A DNA stretch of 64,000 bases from Cyathus striatus (lineage: Eukaryota > Basidiomycota > Agaricomycetes > Agaricales > Nidulariaceae), in contig JAOVFP010000003.1 of the NCBI GenBank assembly GCA_025738555.1, positions 4,650,001 to 4,714,000 of the forward strand, written 5' to 3'. A model generated the notes under the pieces. That model worked only from the letters and a program-made list of their open reading frames with translations, was not told the origin of the DNA and searched no databases. Made by a program: the position numbers and the translations under genes. Of the stretch, positions 1 to 11,039 are shown in pieces. Position 1 is the first letter of the stretch; the number at the start of each line of letters is the position of its first letter.

Positions 1-659
1 GTTCACCTTGCCATGGCGTTTGGTCCATAAGAAAGGACTTGCTGCCAAGTAATCCCTAGCTCCTTAGCCGCTATAGAGACAAGTTTCTCCATCTCCTCAT
101 AAAGCTGCTCAATGCGCTCAGATGTGCCTTTTGAAGGATGACCCCGCTTTGGAGAAAACCCAGGGGCTACAGGCGATAATGCATTTAAAACACAGCCCGT
201 AATGTCTCCTGGACCACTGTCTTGTGGATTATCATCTTCTAATGAATGCCCTTGATATATCAAGGGTATACCAAACTTAGAGTTTTGTGTTTGGGGCTCC
301 TTGGTCAGTGTCGAGTCGTTAATAGCAGAATCGAAACCACCAGGGAGAGAGAATGAATTCCCACCGAATGTAGTAGGGTGCGACAGACTGTCGGCAAAGG
401 GAGATGGAGAAACACTGTGCGCAGGCTGTGAATGTTCACCTGGAGGTGTAACTTGGGCAGGGGATTCCATACAGGCGTTTTCAAGGTCTTCGTCTGTGAG
501 ACCTGGTCCAAGGTACTTTTCTATCTCAGAATTCTTATAACCAAGTCGCCGGGAGGCAGCTTCCTGAGCCTCGGGTGGTGCGTTTGGTGTAAGTGGAATC
601 CTGTTTCACAAATTATAAAGAGGTCCATGTCTAACAGGAGTAGAGGGGCGTTCTGCCAT
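1..659 (-). pseudogene. 5' part of an unknown, probably mobile-element-associated gene, cut by the window edge
   Basis: Reading leftwards from an ATG at 659 (MAERPSTPVRHGP...) the frame stays open to the left edge apart from one in-frame TGA near residue 18, in ...LYNL*NRIPLTPN.... The visible ~218 residues are Pro/Ser-rich and disordered, then end in a charged, probably helical stretch (SERIEQLYEEMEKLVSIAAK) followed by ELGITWQQVLSYGPNAMAR. I do not recognise a named domain. The style resembles long disordered N-termini of hypothetical proteins borne by fungal transposons, which is an impression rather than a match. The gene points away from the gene starting at 4325, with the iteron-bearing element between them. 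The TGA could mark a CGA-to-TGA mutation or a missed small intron. I am confident of coding origin, not of function. Confidence 0.5.
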
Positions 660-724
660 GTAGTGGGGAGAGCAAGATGGGACAGAAAAGAGGAGCGGCT
701 GGAGGAGTGAACACGGTCACTGTA

Positions 725-834
725 CACTGCCGGTAAAATCCCAGGCAACGTAAGTATCATAGTGGAAGGAGGGACTTGAAGCCTGAGAATGAATGGACAC
801 CAACTGCACTGCCGGTAAAATCCCAGGCAGTGCG
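725..834 (+). repeat. Left terminal pair of iterons (CACTGCCGGTAAAA type)
   Basis: Two copies, at 725-750 and 807-834, read CACTGCCGGTAAAATCCCAG followed by GCAACG or GCAGTG. Each contains an imperfect hairpin (TGCCGG against CC.GGCA). The pair and its spacer recur in inverted order at 4131-4229. Confidence 0.85.
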
Positions 835-906
835 ATGCTAGTGGTCAGAACGAGAGTGGTTGAGCGAAGAGTGTTAAGGAAAATGGGGCATCTGTACACT
901 GCTATA

Positions 907-1187
907 ACTATGATTCCAAAGTGATTCGCCTCCCATCTGGGACAACGTGATTCGCCTTCCCGCCCACTGATAGATGGTGACAAAGGACAAAGTCAAAATG
1001 ACTATTGAACAAGACGAATACAGTGCGCTGAAATAGCTCCCCCATTTTCGGTGTGCACAAAGTCAAATCTGTCAAATCTGTTACCAAAAGTATCGCACAG
1101 AGCAGGCAGAGCCCACAACCACGATTCTAAAGTGTTTCATCTCCCATCTTGGACAACGTGATTTGCCATCCCATCCACTGATAGATG
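907..1187 (+). repeat. Direct repeat of about 65 bp (907-975 and 1120-1187)
   Basis: Both copies share ...CCCATCT.GGACAACGTGAT...CCACTGATAGATG. The second copy has TpG where the first has CpG at several places (gattcg/gtttca, cattcgcc/atttgcc). No gene is visible around them. Confidence 0.7.
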
Positions 1188-1856
1188 ATTTTGATTAAAC
1201 AACATCATGGCCTTCGCGTACACGTTGTGTTCAGTCTTCGTTTTAAAATCTGCTGTGAAGTTAGTCAAAGAGATATCAGGTTTCATCATAATAAACTCAC
1301 CGTCTTTAGGCTCAGGGATGAAAAGATGTTCGTGAGTTTACCGCGGAGTCGCTTTTCCTTGGAAGATGCCAGTGTGTTCGGGTTTTCAAATCCCGATACA
1401 TGAGTCGATATGAGCTTGCAGTGTCGCGTGTACATCTTTCAATTACAATATCCCTCTTTCAGCGTATTCATCTGCACACAGTCTATCGATGTCGAACTAT
1501 GTAAGAAATCAACTTAAAACATAGAGGCGAAGCTCACATGCTCTTCATTGTTTCCAGAGATTTCATGTGACAGATCCATTAGACAAGAAGCATACATGGC
1601 TTATAGAGGAGCTAGCAAGCCTCTACCCTAGCGCAAAGAAAGCAGGCGAAGAAGAAAGCTTCTGGGGTTTGGTCCACTCCGAGTGGAAGCAGACATATCC
1701 AGTAGACCTTAAAGAAGTAGAAGACGTAGGAGGACACTGCACTTGTCCTATAGTAATAAGACACTGATATAAACAGCAGCAAAATACCTTAACCAAGAGA
1801 ACAAAAAGCGAGGAAAATGTAAGTGAGCTCCGATAAAAATCTGAGATCTATCTGAC

Positions 1857-2162
1857 ATGTTCTGTAGCAAATTCAGTTTGAAGTCCTTTGGACTTATTGC
1901 TGGCCTCCGAAAGGAAGAAACGATGAAGATCAGGAAGGCATACACCCTCAAGACTGGAGGAAATGCCTTCCTGAGCTATTCGCTGAAGCCAGACAAGACA
2001 AGGCAAGTAATTGACGCTTACATCCAGACGACCGTTTCTGAATTTAATACAATTCAGAAATATTGGGAAGACCGGGAAGCCATGGGCTGGGAGTTTGGAG
2101 AAGTTGATATTGACGCATGGTTGGCAGAATTCAAGGACGCTGGGAAGACTGGGAAACCATAG
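1857..2162 (+). CDS. Small open frame of unknown function (low confidence)
   Basis: A 101-residue open frame includes a plausible globular stretch (GGNAFLSYSLKPDK, then FNTIQKYWEDREAMGWEFGE and VDIDAWLAEFKDAG). A second short frame of similar character lies just upstream at 1567-1767 (DKKHTWLIEELASLYPSAKK). They could be exons of a single decayed gene inside the 705-4249 element. I recognise no family, and chance is not excluded. Confidence 0.25.
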   Translation: MFCSKFSLKSFGLIAGLRKEETMKIRKAYTLKTGGNAFLSYSLKPDKTRQVIDAYIQTTVSEFNTIQKYWEDREAMGWEFGEVDIDAWLAEFKDAGKTGKP

Positions 2163-2265
2163 GCTGGGACTTTGGAAGGAGCTGGGGTGAGGTTGGGGCA
2201 AGTGAGCGGTCCTGCTGGCGTGGCTGCATTATGAAATTTGTTATGTAGCTTATCATTGAAATACA

Positions 2266-2375
2266 CACTGCCGGTAAAAGCCCAGGCAACGCAAATCCAT
2301 AATGATAGAAGAGGAGGGATGGTTTTGGTTGGATTCATTAGAATTCACACTGCCGGTAAAAGCCCAGGCAACGCA
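2266..2375 (+). repeat. Internal pair of iterons, left orientation
   Basis: Copies at 2266-2293 and 2348-2375 read CACTGCCGGTAAAAGCCCAG plus GCAACGCAAAT. Their spacing (82 bp) equals that of the left terminal pair, suggesting that the pair was copied as a unit. Confidence 0.8.
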
Positions 2376-3726
2376 AATACATAATGATATTGTATCAGTA
2401 AATGAATTTACCATCCGCGTCGGTGACAATTTCGTCGATGCGTTTATCCAGCATGTATGTACCACTGTAAATGGCGCTGAGGTGAGCAAATGACTGAGGA
2501 AGTTCTCCAAGACCATATAAAGGATATATATATGGCGACTTTCTGTAACAAGCCATGGAAGAGGTATAGAGGACAGTGCGCTCGTATGTGAGGCATGCTG
2601 ATTGCTTGATGTAGCTGAGAAGTGGGGTTCAGAAATGCACCTGGTAGGTAACACAAATAAAACATACTCATCGTCGAGGTAAAGTGCCCTGGCATGTCCG
2701 ATGAAGTCTTGCGTTCCAGGTTCCAGGTTACCCAAACTTCTCGTAAACGGTCTTCATGGTATCTTGATGGGTGGCTGGGTCATTGTCCCTCCAGCTCTGC
2801 AGGAATTCGAAGAACTTCTTTACCCTCCTCTTTTCAAAGAGACCCATCAAAGGACTTTTGACAGCCTGGCTGAGGACCTACGAAGATGCACAGGGGGGTC
2901 ATGTATCCTACGTGTTAAGTGGGACATTAATGGCGCCAATAAGGGTGGCATGAGGGTGTAACGTGTTGAAACTTGCTAGAAAGACAAATGTTGGCAAAAC
3001 ACAGCATGTGTGCGTACTGATATGCCCATTCTGCGTGTTCATCGTAAGGTCGACTGTCAGTGCTAGCACTGACAAAGGTGGAGGTGGGAGTGCTGGGGAA
3101 GTACAGACTATCGCAAGAGGTGGCTAGCGGGATGATCAACGAATCCTTATGCAGGCAGCTGGTTTAATGGTAGCAAGAGCAAGATATCCGTACTCTTTGC
3201 GGGGGTAATATGGACGTTGATCTAGTTGGGCATACAATAAAGTGCATGGAGTAATGTCTACGATGAGCGTCCTTGCACGCTAATTGGCATATACACTATC
3301 TGTAAGATTAGAACTTTCCATCGACATTATCAAAACAAGAACACCTACTTCGTCAAGCACCATCGCATCTCTAACCCATTCATCCGACTAGCTCGTTCTT
3401 GAGGAATGCTGTTGATAGCTATAAGTGTGAAATCTTCGACGTGGCACCGTGCTGCATCCCGAGCTGACTTCATGAAGCAGAAGCGAAGATTCTGGTACTT
3501 GTATTTGCAGGGAGGGTAGTGGCCTAGGTATACTGGGTCCTATTTTCCATCTCATTTGGTTCTACAGTGCTAGTCGCGATCCTAAGACCGCTATACCACA
3601 TCGGAATAATATGCCACATTGGCTCCGATGTATAACAACTGTAGACGATGAATCCTTGAGTGCCTTGGAGCAAGAGAAAGGAGAAGGAAACCGGTAGAAG
3701 AGGGGAATGTTGAATTCATTGGATCA
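2376..3726. other. No supportable gene
   Basis: Only short, unconvincing open frames occur here (for example 2701-2961). There is no recognisable repeat apart from the iterons on either side. Confidence 0.5.
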
Positions 3727-3819
3727 CACCGCCGGTAAAATCCCAGGCAGCGCAAGAGAACGAAATTGGTAGAAGTGGATTCATTGGATCACACTGCCGG
3801 TAAAATTCCAGGCAGCGCA
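3727..3819 (+). repeat. Third pair of iterons, left orientation
   Basis: Copies at 3727-3754 (CACCGCCGG, one change) and 3792-3819 are each preceded by the same TTCATTGGATCA context, so the duplicated unit is larger than the iteron itself. Confidence 0.8.
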
Positions 3820-3985
3820 ATTCCATGATTATAAGAGGAAGGAATGATAGAAAACAATTCGGATTAGTGAAGCGCATGTGTCATGTGTGCGATTGTTTGT
3901 TGCACAATGCAACGTCTTGTAAATATAACAATGCAACAACACAATCACTTTATTGATCAATCCCTTCTTTCACTATGACACTTAA

Positions 3986-4291
3986 CGTTGCCTGGGAGTT
4001 TACCGGCAGTGTACAGTCGCATTTTTTAACGTTCGTTACTTTTCTCTCAAACACTCTTTCTTCACCACCATATTTACGTTGCCTGGGAGTTTACCGGCAG
4101 TGTACAGCCTCGTTCCGACTACTAGCATCACGTTGCCTGGGATTTTACCGGCAGTGCAGTTGGTGTCTATTCCCTCAAATCCCTCCTTCAACCACGATAC
4201 TTACGTTGCCTGGGATTTTACCGGCAGTGTACAGTGACCGTGTTCACTCGTTGCTCAACTACTCACATCGCGTTGGTTTTACCGGCAGTCC
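3986..4291 (-). repeat. Right iteron cluster, inverted orientation
   Basis: Four good copies of CGTTGCCTGGGATTTTACCG...CAGTG lie at 3986-4011, 4077-4102, 4131-4156 and 4204-4229, and a shortened copy at about 4271-4290. All are in the opposite orientation to the copies at 725-3819. The stretch happens to be open on the plus strand, but the encoded peptide is only repeat. Confidence 0.85.
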
Positions 4292-4324
4292 TCATACATC
4301 TAATCCGTCGTCGTCCTAATCTCA

Positions 4325-6727
4325 ATGAATTATCTAACACTGTCAAATAACGAGTAAGTTCTTCACTAATATATTATACATTTGGGAGATAAACTGAAGG
4401 TTATCCTACCTACAGTCTTGATCGCTCCAATGGCAAAGTTACCATGATTGATGGTGCTTTATATTACTCCCCAAGCAGCCGTCGTTCTTTCAATGGGGTC
4501 TACCAATTAGAACGTGATGACGTTGCCAACCACTTCTTCGTCAATGATATACAGGGTGTTTGGTCGAAATGCCCAGTTACATGGAATGAAAGCCTAGGAT
4601 GGTTAGGCCTTCTACCTTTTCAGGTTTTATATGAAGGTCCACTATTTGGACGTCTGAACTCATTCCGTATCAATAACGGAGTGATCACGAAAGGCATTGG
4701 TTATCATCTGTACTGTGAAGATGCCTCTTCATGGCTTCGGCTGCACTATAACTTGCGTGATTTGGTTCAGGCTCTGCAGAGGTCATATGGATTCACCTTC
4801 GATCTACCTGTAGCTCCAGAAAACGGTACATTCGATGAAGTCTTTACTACCGTCGAGACAGCATTCAACAACTTGAAATCCTGGAGAACGTGGTTCTCTT
4901 CATGGATCGCATTGATATCATTTCTGGTGGCCGCTGCAGAGACTATAGATGGGAATGAACAAAGATGGTGTCAGGTTGCCGAGTTGTATGATCGTGGTGG
5001 AGGTCTAGGTCCTTTCACCATTGGGTGGATTAACTGTCTACGGATGAGCCCGGCATGCGACATCTCTTCAAGAGCCAGAATGGGTGTCTACCTGGATCAT
5101 AGGGTCCCACATCCATCTGTAGCATGGTTCTGTCGATACAATATCCCTGTTTGGTACAGGTGGGACCCCAGCGATGCTGCTGACAAGTACCCTGCACCAT
5201 ATCCACACCAGCTACAAGTAGTCCAAACCACGAGGCTGGTTGAACCAACGCCCCATGAGTCGCAAGGATCCTACAAAACTACGAATGCACCACGCGACTA
5301 CCAATCACGTCAGCCACAGGAGACCGCCACCCCCCAGCCCCCCAAGCAGGACACACACCAGCTTTCTCCCAGGGAATTCTTAAAGAGACGGCGTGAGAGC
5401 GACATTCAGAAGATGGCAGAACTTCAGAATAGTGATCCTGCAAAATATCAGAAATATATGCAAAGGCAGAAGAAGCCTAGCACAGTGGCAGCGAGGGTTT
5501 TCGTGTGGGAACGAGATGTCGAGGACTTCGAAAGGTGGACACATACTGAAGTTTCTCGTTGCTGGCGCGAGTCAACACTGGGTGATTATGGGGGTGCTAC
5601 ATATTTCAGTCCCATTGCTACAGATAATGATGTTCTAAACTTCTTGCGCGTTCTGGGACTGCGGGATGAAGGTCATTTTAAAAGAAGTCCCATTGCAGCA
5701 ATATGCATGCAATACATGTGGCATCTCAGCACTAATGAGGTGGATAGCGACACCTGTGATCTATCACCTTTTAACCATGCATATTTGACTCATGCACATC
5801 GAATACAATACATTCGATGTCTCAAGTATCAAAAACATACCCATAAAGGAAATGGGTCAATGTTCATGAAAGATGATACTGTGCAAGAGCGGAGTTTGTT
5901 CATGTTCGATTTCAAAGAACATGCTACAGTACCCTGGAAGATTGCAGTGACTTCAGCACAGGATGCATTGTTCATTTGTCATATGGACAAGTGAATGAGT
6001 GATTATGAAATCGCTCGTTATTTAGTATTGGCAGGTGTTCCCTTCCGCACTCTTCTGCCCCTTATCAGTGGACAGGCAGTTTCAGAAAGCAATACACTCA
6101 TGCGGGTCCCTATTGTTTTTCAAGACCATGTATTCACACTGGCAGATTATGATGCCTATGCACGCCAACGTGATTCTATTCTCCGATGACCTAGAGGACG
6201 TGCTGTGCTGTTGTATGAAGGTCCCATATGGCGTCTTGCGGTATTAACCTTACCTGTGGAGAAAGCTCTTACTGGTCCAACAGGAATACATCAAGATCAG
6301 GATGCAATGTTTCTTGCAGAGGACTGCTACACTGGTGAAGAATACTTTGATGATGATTTAACCAACGATGAGATCGCACTCGTGATAGGAACTTATTATT
6401 CCTATTCTGGTAAGAGAAATCTCATATTTAATTTAATATACTTATGTTTCCCTGATAGATAGTAAAACTGTGAATACACATCTATCGTGGTTTTCGACTC
6501 CATCCTTTTATGATTCAAGTGCCGAAGATTATGGGCGCTGGACCCCATACTGCGAGTTTGGATTCCAGAAAACTAATCGCGAAAAGACTGCCCCAAAATT
6601 GTTGAGGAGCTGGAGAGAACTTATGAGAGGGGCATCTATGATGCGCACACTGCACCAGAAAGTGGAAAGTAAAGCTTTGGCATTTCTTCAAAATGTGCAT
6701 TCAGATCTCTGGCAGCCTACCATGTAG
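4325..6727 (+). pseudogene. Large mobile-element-associated fungal protein, two in-frame TGA codons
   Basis: I model an ATG at 4325 with a mini-exon (MNYLTLSNND), a 62-bp intron at 4354-4415 (gtaagt...ctacag), a long exon, and a last intron at 6410-6458 that restores the frame to a stop at 6725-6727. The frame reads through TGA at 5992-5994 and 6187-6189; the second precedes PRGRAVLLYEGPIWRLAV. The protein (~780 residues) has an N-terminal globular part, a Pro/Gln-rich linker around residue 300, an Arg/Lys-rich helix (SPREFLKRRRESDIQKMAEL) and a C-terminal part with WKIAVTSAQDALFICHMD and SDYEIARYLVLAGVPFRTLL. From memory this architecture is common among unnamed proteins of Agaricomycete genomes and tends to be multicopy, so I infer mobile-element linkage, not function. 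It is divergent from the gene at 1-659. The rest of the frame is well preserved, so inactivation looks recent. Confidence 0.65.
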
Positions 6728-6858
6728 AATACTTTCTTGATATTATTGAACTGTAACATACACATATTATATTAATGACATTGGATTTTTGCTGTTATAT
6801 TTTGCGAAGTACAGTTCAATCAATGGGACAAAAAATTACTAATTATATTAGTGTATCT

Positions 6859-7015
6859 GAATGCCGGGAAGTTCTAGTAGTAGTACACTAAAGAACTTCC
6901 TCAAAAAGTTTCTAGGATGCTGGGAAGTTCAGGTGTAAGTATGCGAAAGAAGTAGTACACTGGGGAACTTCCTCAAAAGTTCCTAGGATGCTGGGAAGTT
7001 CTTCGCTGGGAAGTT
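6859..7015. repeat. Short imperfect tandem repeat with self-complementary segments
   Basis: The block (GATGCYGGGAAGTTC ... GTAGTACACT ... GAACTTCCTCAAAA ... CTAG) is present about twice, with a third partial copy. Within each copy GGGAAGTTC faces GAACTTCC and can form a hairpin. Confidence 0.7.
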
Positions 7016-7105
7016 GAAACTTACAATGAACACATTCAGCATAGATGTACCGCCCGATCCATTCCTAATATGGATTTAGCAGGTACGAACTTTAAGTAAC
7101 CTACA

Positions 7106-7166
7106 GGGAAGGGCCCCCTTGAGGCCATTTCTTTTGGTTGAGTAATACCCCCTGAAGGCCCTTCCC
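7106..7166. repeat. Perfect 10-bp inverted repeat
   Basis: GGGAAGGGCC at 7106-7115 is exactly complementary to GGCCCTTCCC at 7157-7166, with a 41-nt spacer. It lies about 230 bp downstream (3') of the DDE transposase pseudogene and could be its 3' structure or a small independent repeat. Confidence 0.6.
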
Positions 7167-7394
7167 GCGGGTCAGATGGCGGTGCCTACAGTGGGCATTG
7201 GGCTATTTCACTTAAGATAGATGACACCAGAATTTGGCACCCTTATGTAAGCCTATTATGTAAGCGCCAAGAGGTGCAAAATCTGCGACTCGATAAATTC
7301 CAAAAAGTTGTACACTGTAAATGTGTTCAAAACAGTGTTCTATGTTGATATGTACAATATATATGTGTTTTAATTAATTATTCTCTTTGTAGTG

Positions 7395-10082
7395 TCAATA
7401 CGAAGCTTTTAGTTCTGCAGCCATAGATGGTGGTAGTACCTGGTGCCCATGGTACCTTTTATTAGCCCATGATGCTTCAGGACCTGTCAAGCCCTGATTG
7501 TATGAGTTGATGAAGCGTACTGCCCAATTTGCATATCTATCAAATAAATTAAGGCATTTCTTTTGCTCAAATAGAATAACATACCTTAAAATTTGTATTT
7601 GAGGGACATCATCAAGACAAGCAAGAACATTCTGTTCCATTGCATTGATGTTGGAGGTCTGCAATGAGTTACAATAGCGTAACTTTGCGGCACCCCAATA
7701 CTGCTCAATGAAGTTTAGTTCACAATGATATTTGGGATAGAAGTCACAAATGTGTCCACATGATGTGATGTATTCTTCAAGATGCGACTTCTGATTGATG
7801 AAATCAGGCTGGGAAAAAAGGATTCAATGACAGCAGCAGTCAATCCTTCCTTCCCCACACTTGAATCCCTCACACTCAGCTTGAAGTCCACCATTCTGTG
7901 GCCATAGCCCATGCTCCTTTATAATATTCTCCATACCTTTGAACCAACCTGGCATAGAAGGATGATTTTCAGGATAGTAGAAATCCTGAGGTGTATTTTC
8001 TGGTCCAAATGTCATTGAGCACATCTTTGGTCCATTCTTGTGATGACTCCAGGTAGGATTTGGTTGTTTTACCATTTTATGAGCTGAAAGAGCATCCGGT
8101 GCTCATTTTTGGTGGCTAGGTGCATTATCAAACATAAAGAGACCAGTAGCTGCTCCTTCAGTTCTTGCCTCGAAGATATCAATTGCATTCTTTAGTTGGG
8201 CTAGCAAGTGCTCTGATGCAAAGTAGCCATCCTGATTTTTTCCTGCTTTAAAAACAATGTATGCTTCTCTATTTCCACAGGTAAGTATTACTTCACTCAC
8301 TTGTATATTTACTTACCGTTCTCCAAATGTTAAATGCCCCCATTCTGGTACAAGAAATTCCGAAATCATCATAGATACACCTTTGCCTTTAGGTTCTGCT
8401 ACCAGCTTGCATGTTGGATGCCCCCACAGCAACTTTTGACGATCGTTTGCATAGAATGTTGACTCGTCATGGGTAATTAGGTACAAGCAGAATCAAGGAT
8501 CTTCTGGAACAGAAAATGTAGATGGCTTTGAGATGAGTATTCCATCACTGTCATAAATATAGAAACAATTTTCATATTCTTTCCAGTGTTTGCAGAATGC
8601 AATTCAGTACATTATGATATCACCTTGCTCATGTCCATCAATGTACATTCCATTTTTCTTTTTTCCATAATGCCAGCTCAGCTTTTTTAACCAGTGTTGT
8701 GCCGTTCATTCTGAAATTCCATGAGCCTTTATACCCAATTGTTGCTGTACTTCTGGAGTTGCAACATACTCCACTATATTTTGAGCACATATGTATCCAT
8801 TCTGCGCAATTTCAAGCAGATGCATTTGAAGATCCTGCACAAAATCTTCATCCTCTAATATTGATGAATGGAAAGCAGAATAACAGTGAAGTGGGAGTTT
8901 TCCATCTCGAATGTAATTGGCAATCCATGTTCGTAGATTTCATGCATGGTGAGGTTTATGGCCTGCTGCTTTTGCGGCAATTACTGATGCTTGTCTCCAG
9001 GTGTAATTTAACTCTGAATCAAGAAACAAGTTTAATGTTCCAACCATCACTATAATTTGCTTTCTGAAGAAAACATCAAGTTTCTTATCTTTACTCTTCA
9101 TGGTAAGCTTCAACTTTGCATCAAGAAGAACAGCCAGATTCTTTAGGCTAAATGTTTTCAGGAACTGATCATTAGTGGTCTCAGGGCTTGTATCAGAAGC
9201 CTGCTCTTGACGCAATTGAAGCTCTTCAAGAAGTTGATTGATATGCAACTTAGTTGCTATTTCTTCTTCTTCAGTTCTTGCTTGGCCTTCTTCATTACAC
9301 TAATGAATAGAAGACAGTAAGTATTAAATATTGTATACAATTTGCTGAACTCACTATTCCTTCACCAGCAGCAAGAACTTGTTGAGTACTCTCCTCAACA
9401 CCATTGTGAAGTTGTTCATCTTTGGGTTCATCTTCATCACTTCCATCATATCCAAGATATCCATCAACATTCTCTGTGCTTTCTTCACCCTCATTCATCA
9501 TCCTGTTCCCATGGCTGTCACCTGTGTTGATGTCAATTTGGGTGCTGTTTGTGATTTTTTCAGGACTCTTTTTCTTGAAGAAGTGGGATATAAAAGGCTG
9601 ATTGCCACTTTCATTAATCTTATGGCACTTTGCAGCCCAATATTTCTTCGTTCTAGGAGCATTTCCAGTGTAATGCCTTTTCCTCTTAGGCTTTATCTCT
9701 TGCAATGCCTGTTGTGCTTTTATTGCAACACATTGTGCCTCATGAAGCAAGGCAGAAAAATGAAGCACATCTCCTTCTGTCTGCAATTCTCTTTCTTCCT
9801 CAGAATCTGGTTCCCCATTTTCGAGATCAGATTCCTCTGATTCTGATGCCTCATTGTCCAAGAAATCTATTAATATTCATTTAGTGACAATCTTCTTTTC
9901 TAATTTGGTTCATTCTCACCAAATTCTGGCATGTAGTTGTCATTTTTGCTGTCAGTTACTTCTTCCACAGTTGCCTGCCATTGATGTGAGGTAGTATTGG
10001 CCATATTTGGTGGTTTTTTCAATGCTGAATGTTTACTTAAGTTGTTTAGATGACTTATGGTGCTTTTGGAGTGCCTTCCCAT
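7395..10082 (-). pseudogene. DDE-superfamily (IS630/Tc1-mariner-like) transposase, decayed
   Basis: The gene starts at 10082 with MGRHSKSTISHLNNLSKH, followed by an acidic region with KPKRKRHYTG (possible nuclear signal). Catalytic landmarks of a cut-and-paste transposase are visible in order: THDESTFYANDRQKLLWGH (first Asp/Glu motif, about 8470-8420), FMFDNAPSHQK (second Asp, about 8140-8110) and FYPKYHCELNFIEQYWGAAK (Glu motif, about 7730-7680). The C-terminus is RFINSYNQGLTGPEASWANK. At least one intron is clear (GERgtaagt...aatagAGAAG near 8280-8325). Six in-frame stops interrupt it, all TGA; the conserved K-R-APDALSA reads K-TGA-APDALSA. I see no convincing inverted termini, so the left and right ends are unknown. 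It is probably inactive. Confidence 0.8.
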
Positions 10083-10455
10083 GATTTCTATGGTGTTTTT
10101 ACTACAATATGTTGCTGATTTACTGCCTAAATGAACATTTTGCTGGCAGTTATAATGTCACATGATGTGATTATATAAGCTGCAAAATGTTGAAGGGCCA
10201 AATTTTCTAACAGCTTTCTAACTATTGGAAACATAATATTATGATGTTTTAAGCACTTTACTAGACAAAATTTTGTACCTTAAATAAGTTGGCAATCACT
10301 CCGAAATTTAAAAAAAAAAATTGAACAAGTTGCTTGTATAAACAATAACTACAACATGTTGGAGTTAAATTCACACAGGGATGCATGTTGAGGAAGCAAT
10401 TTCGAGTATGGTGAAGGTCAGATTTCTGCTTACATAAGGGTGATGGTTTCTGATA
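10083..10455. other. AT-rich spacer, no gene seen
   Basis: This lies between the head of the DDE transposase and the truncated head of the DUF6589-like gene. It contains a run of ten A residues at about 10311 and no coding signal. Confidence 0.5.
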
Positions 10456-11039
10456 TTGTCTATCTTATGCTTAAACCTCTTGTGGGCTTTGTTATCTGTT
10501 CACCACAGCTCTACAGCACAAAAAGGATCACTTCAATATTTTTTTGCTCTATTGGGGAAGACACAGCTATCTGGTGACAAACCAGATTATCATACACTCC
10601 TTACTAGTTTTATTCAAATTTTGGAAGGACTCGTTTTAAATGGATTTCAAACACTCTGCTCTCGTGATGGTGATACTTTGACCTTGTTTGTGAGCAAGAA
10701 CTCATCACCAAATGATCTCCTCCAAAAAGCAGCTGATTTCATCAATGAGTTCGCTACCCCTCTTCCTCATCATTTACTTGACAGTGATACTGATGAAGAT
10801 GACATGTACAATGATTCTGGGGATCTACATAATGGGGTCAGGCAGATGAACACAGATATTATGAGACTGATCAAGAAGTCAGCTACAATTCCTCCACCAA
10901 ATGCACCAAGCTATCCGATTCCTACTCATGATAGAGTAAATCAGAATGTTCAGCTTCTAACAAGAGACCTTCTCTGCTTATTGGAAGTCACTACAGCTAT
11001 ACGAGATGGTGATATTGGCAGGATAGAGGATATTTTACC

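Larger units (their letters stand above)
705..4249. mobile_element. Candidate DNA element with long inverted termini carrying an iterated 26-bp motif
   Basis: The sequence at 705-845 and the reverse complement of about 4130-4249 match almost base for base, starting with GAGTGAACACGGTCACTGTA and running through two copies of a CACTGCCGGTAAAA...CCAGGCAACG motif with the same spacer. This is a terminal inverted repeat of at least 110 bp around about 3.5 kb. Further motif copies sit inside, oriented like the nearer end. Ends starting CACTG with repeated subterminal motifs recall the CACTA/Plavaka (CMC) superfamily, but I see no transposase inside and no clear target duplication outside (ggag versus gttg). 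It could be a non-autonomous element, or the outward-facing termini of two neighbouring elements that carry the flanking genes. No convincing gene is visible inside. Confidence 0.55.

Noticed and set aside
3975..4319. Open frame across the right iteron cluster
   Set aside because: Its peptide only repeats the iteron translation (PGILPAV, LGFYRQC types).
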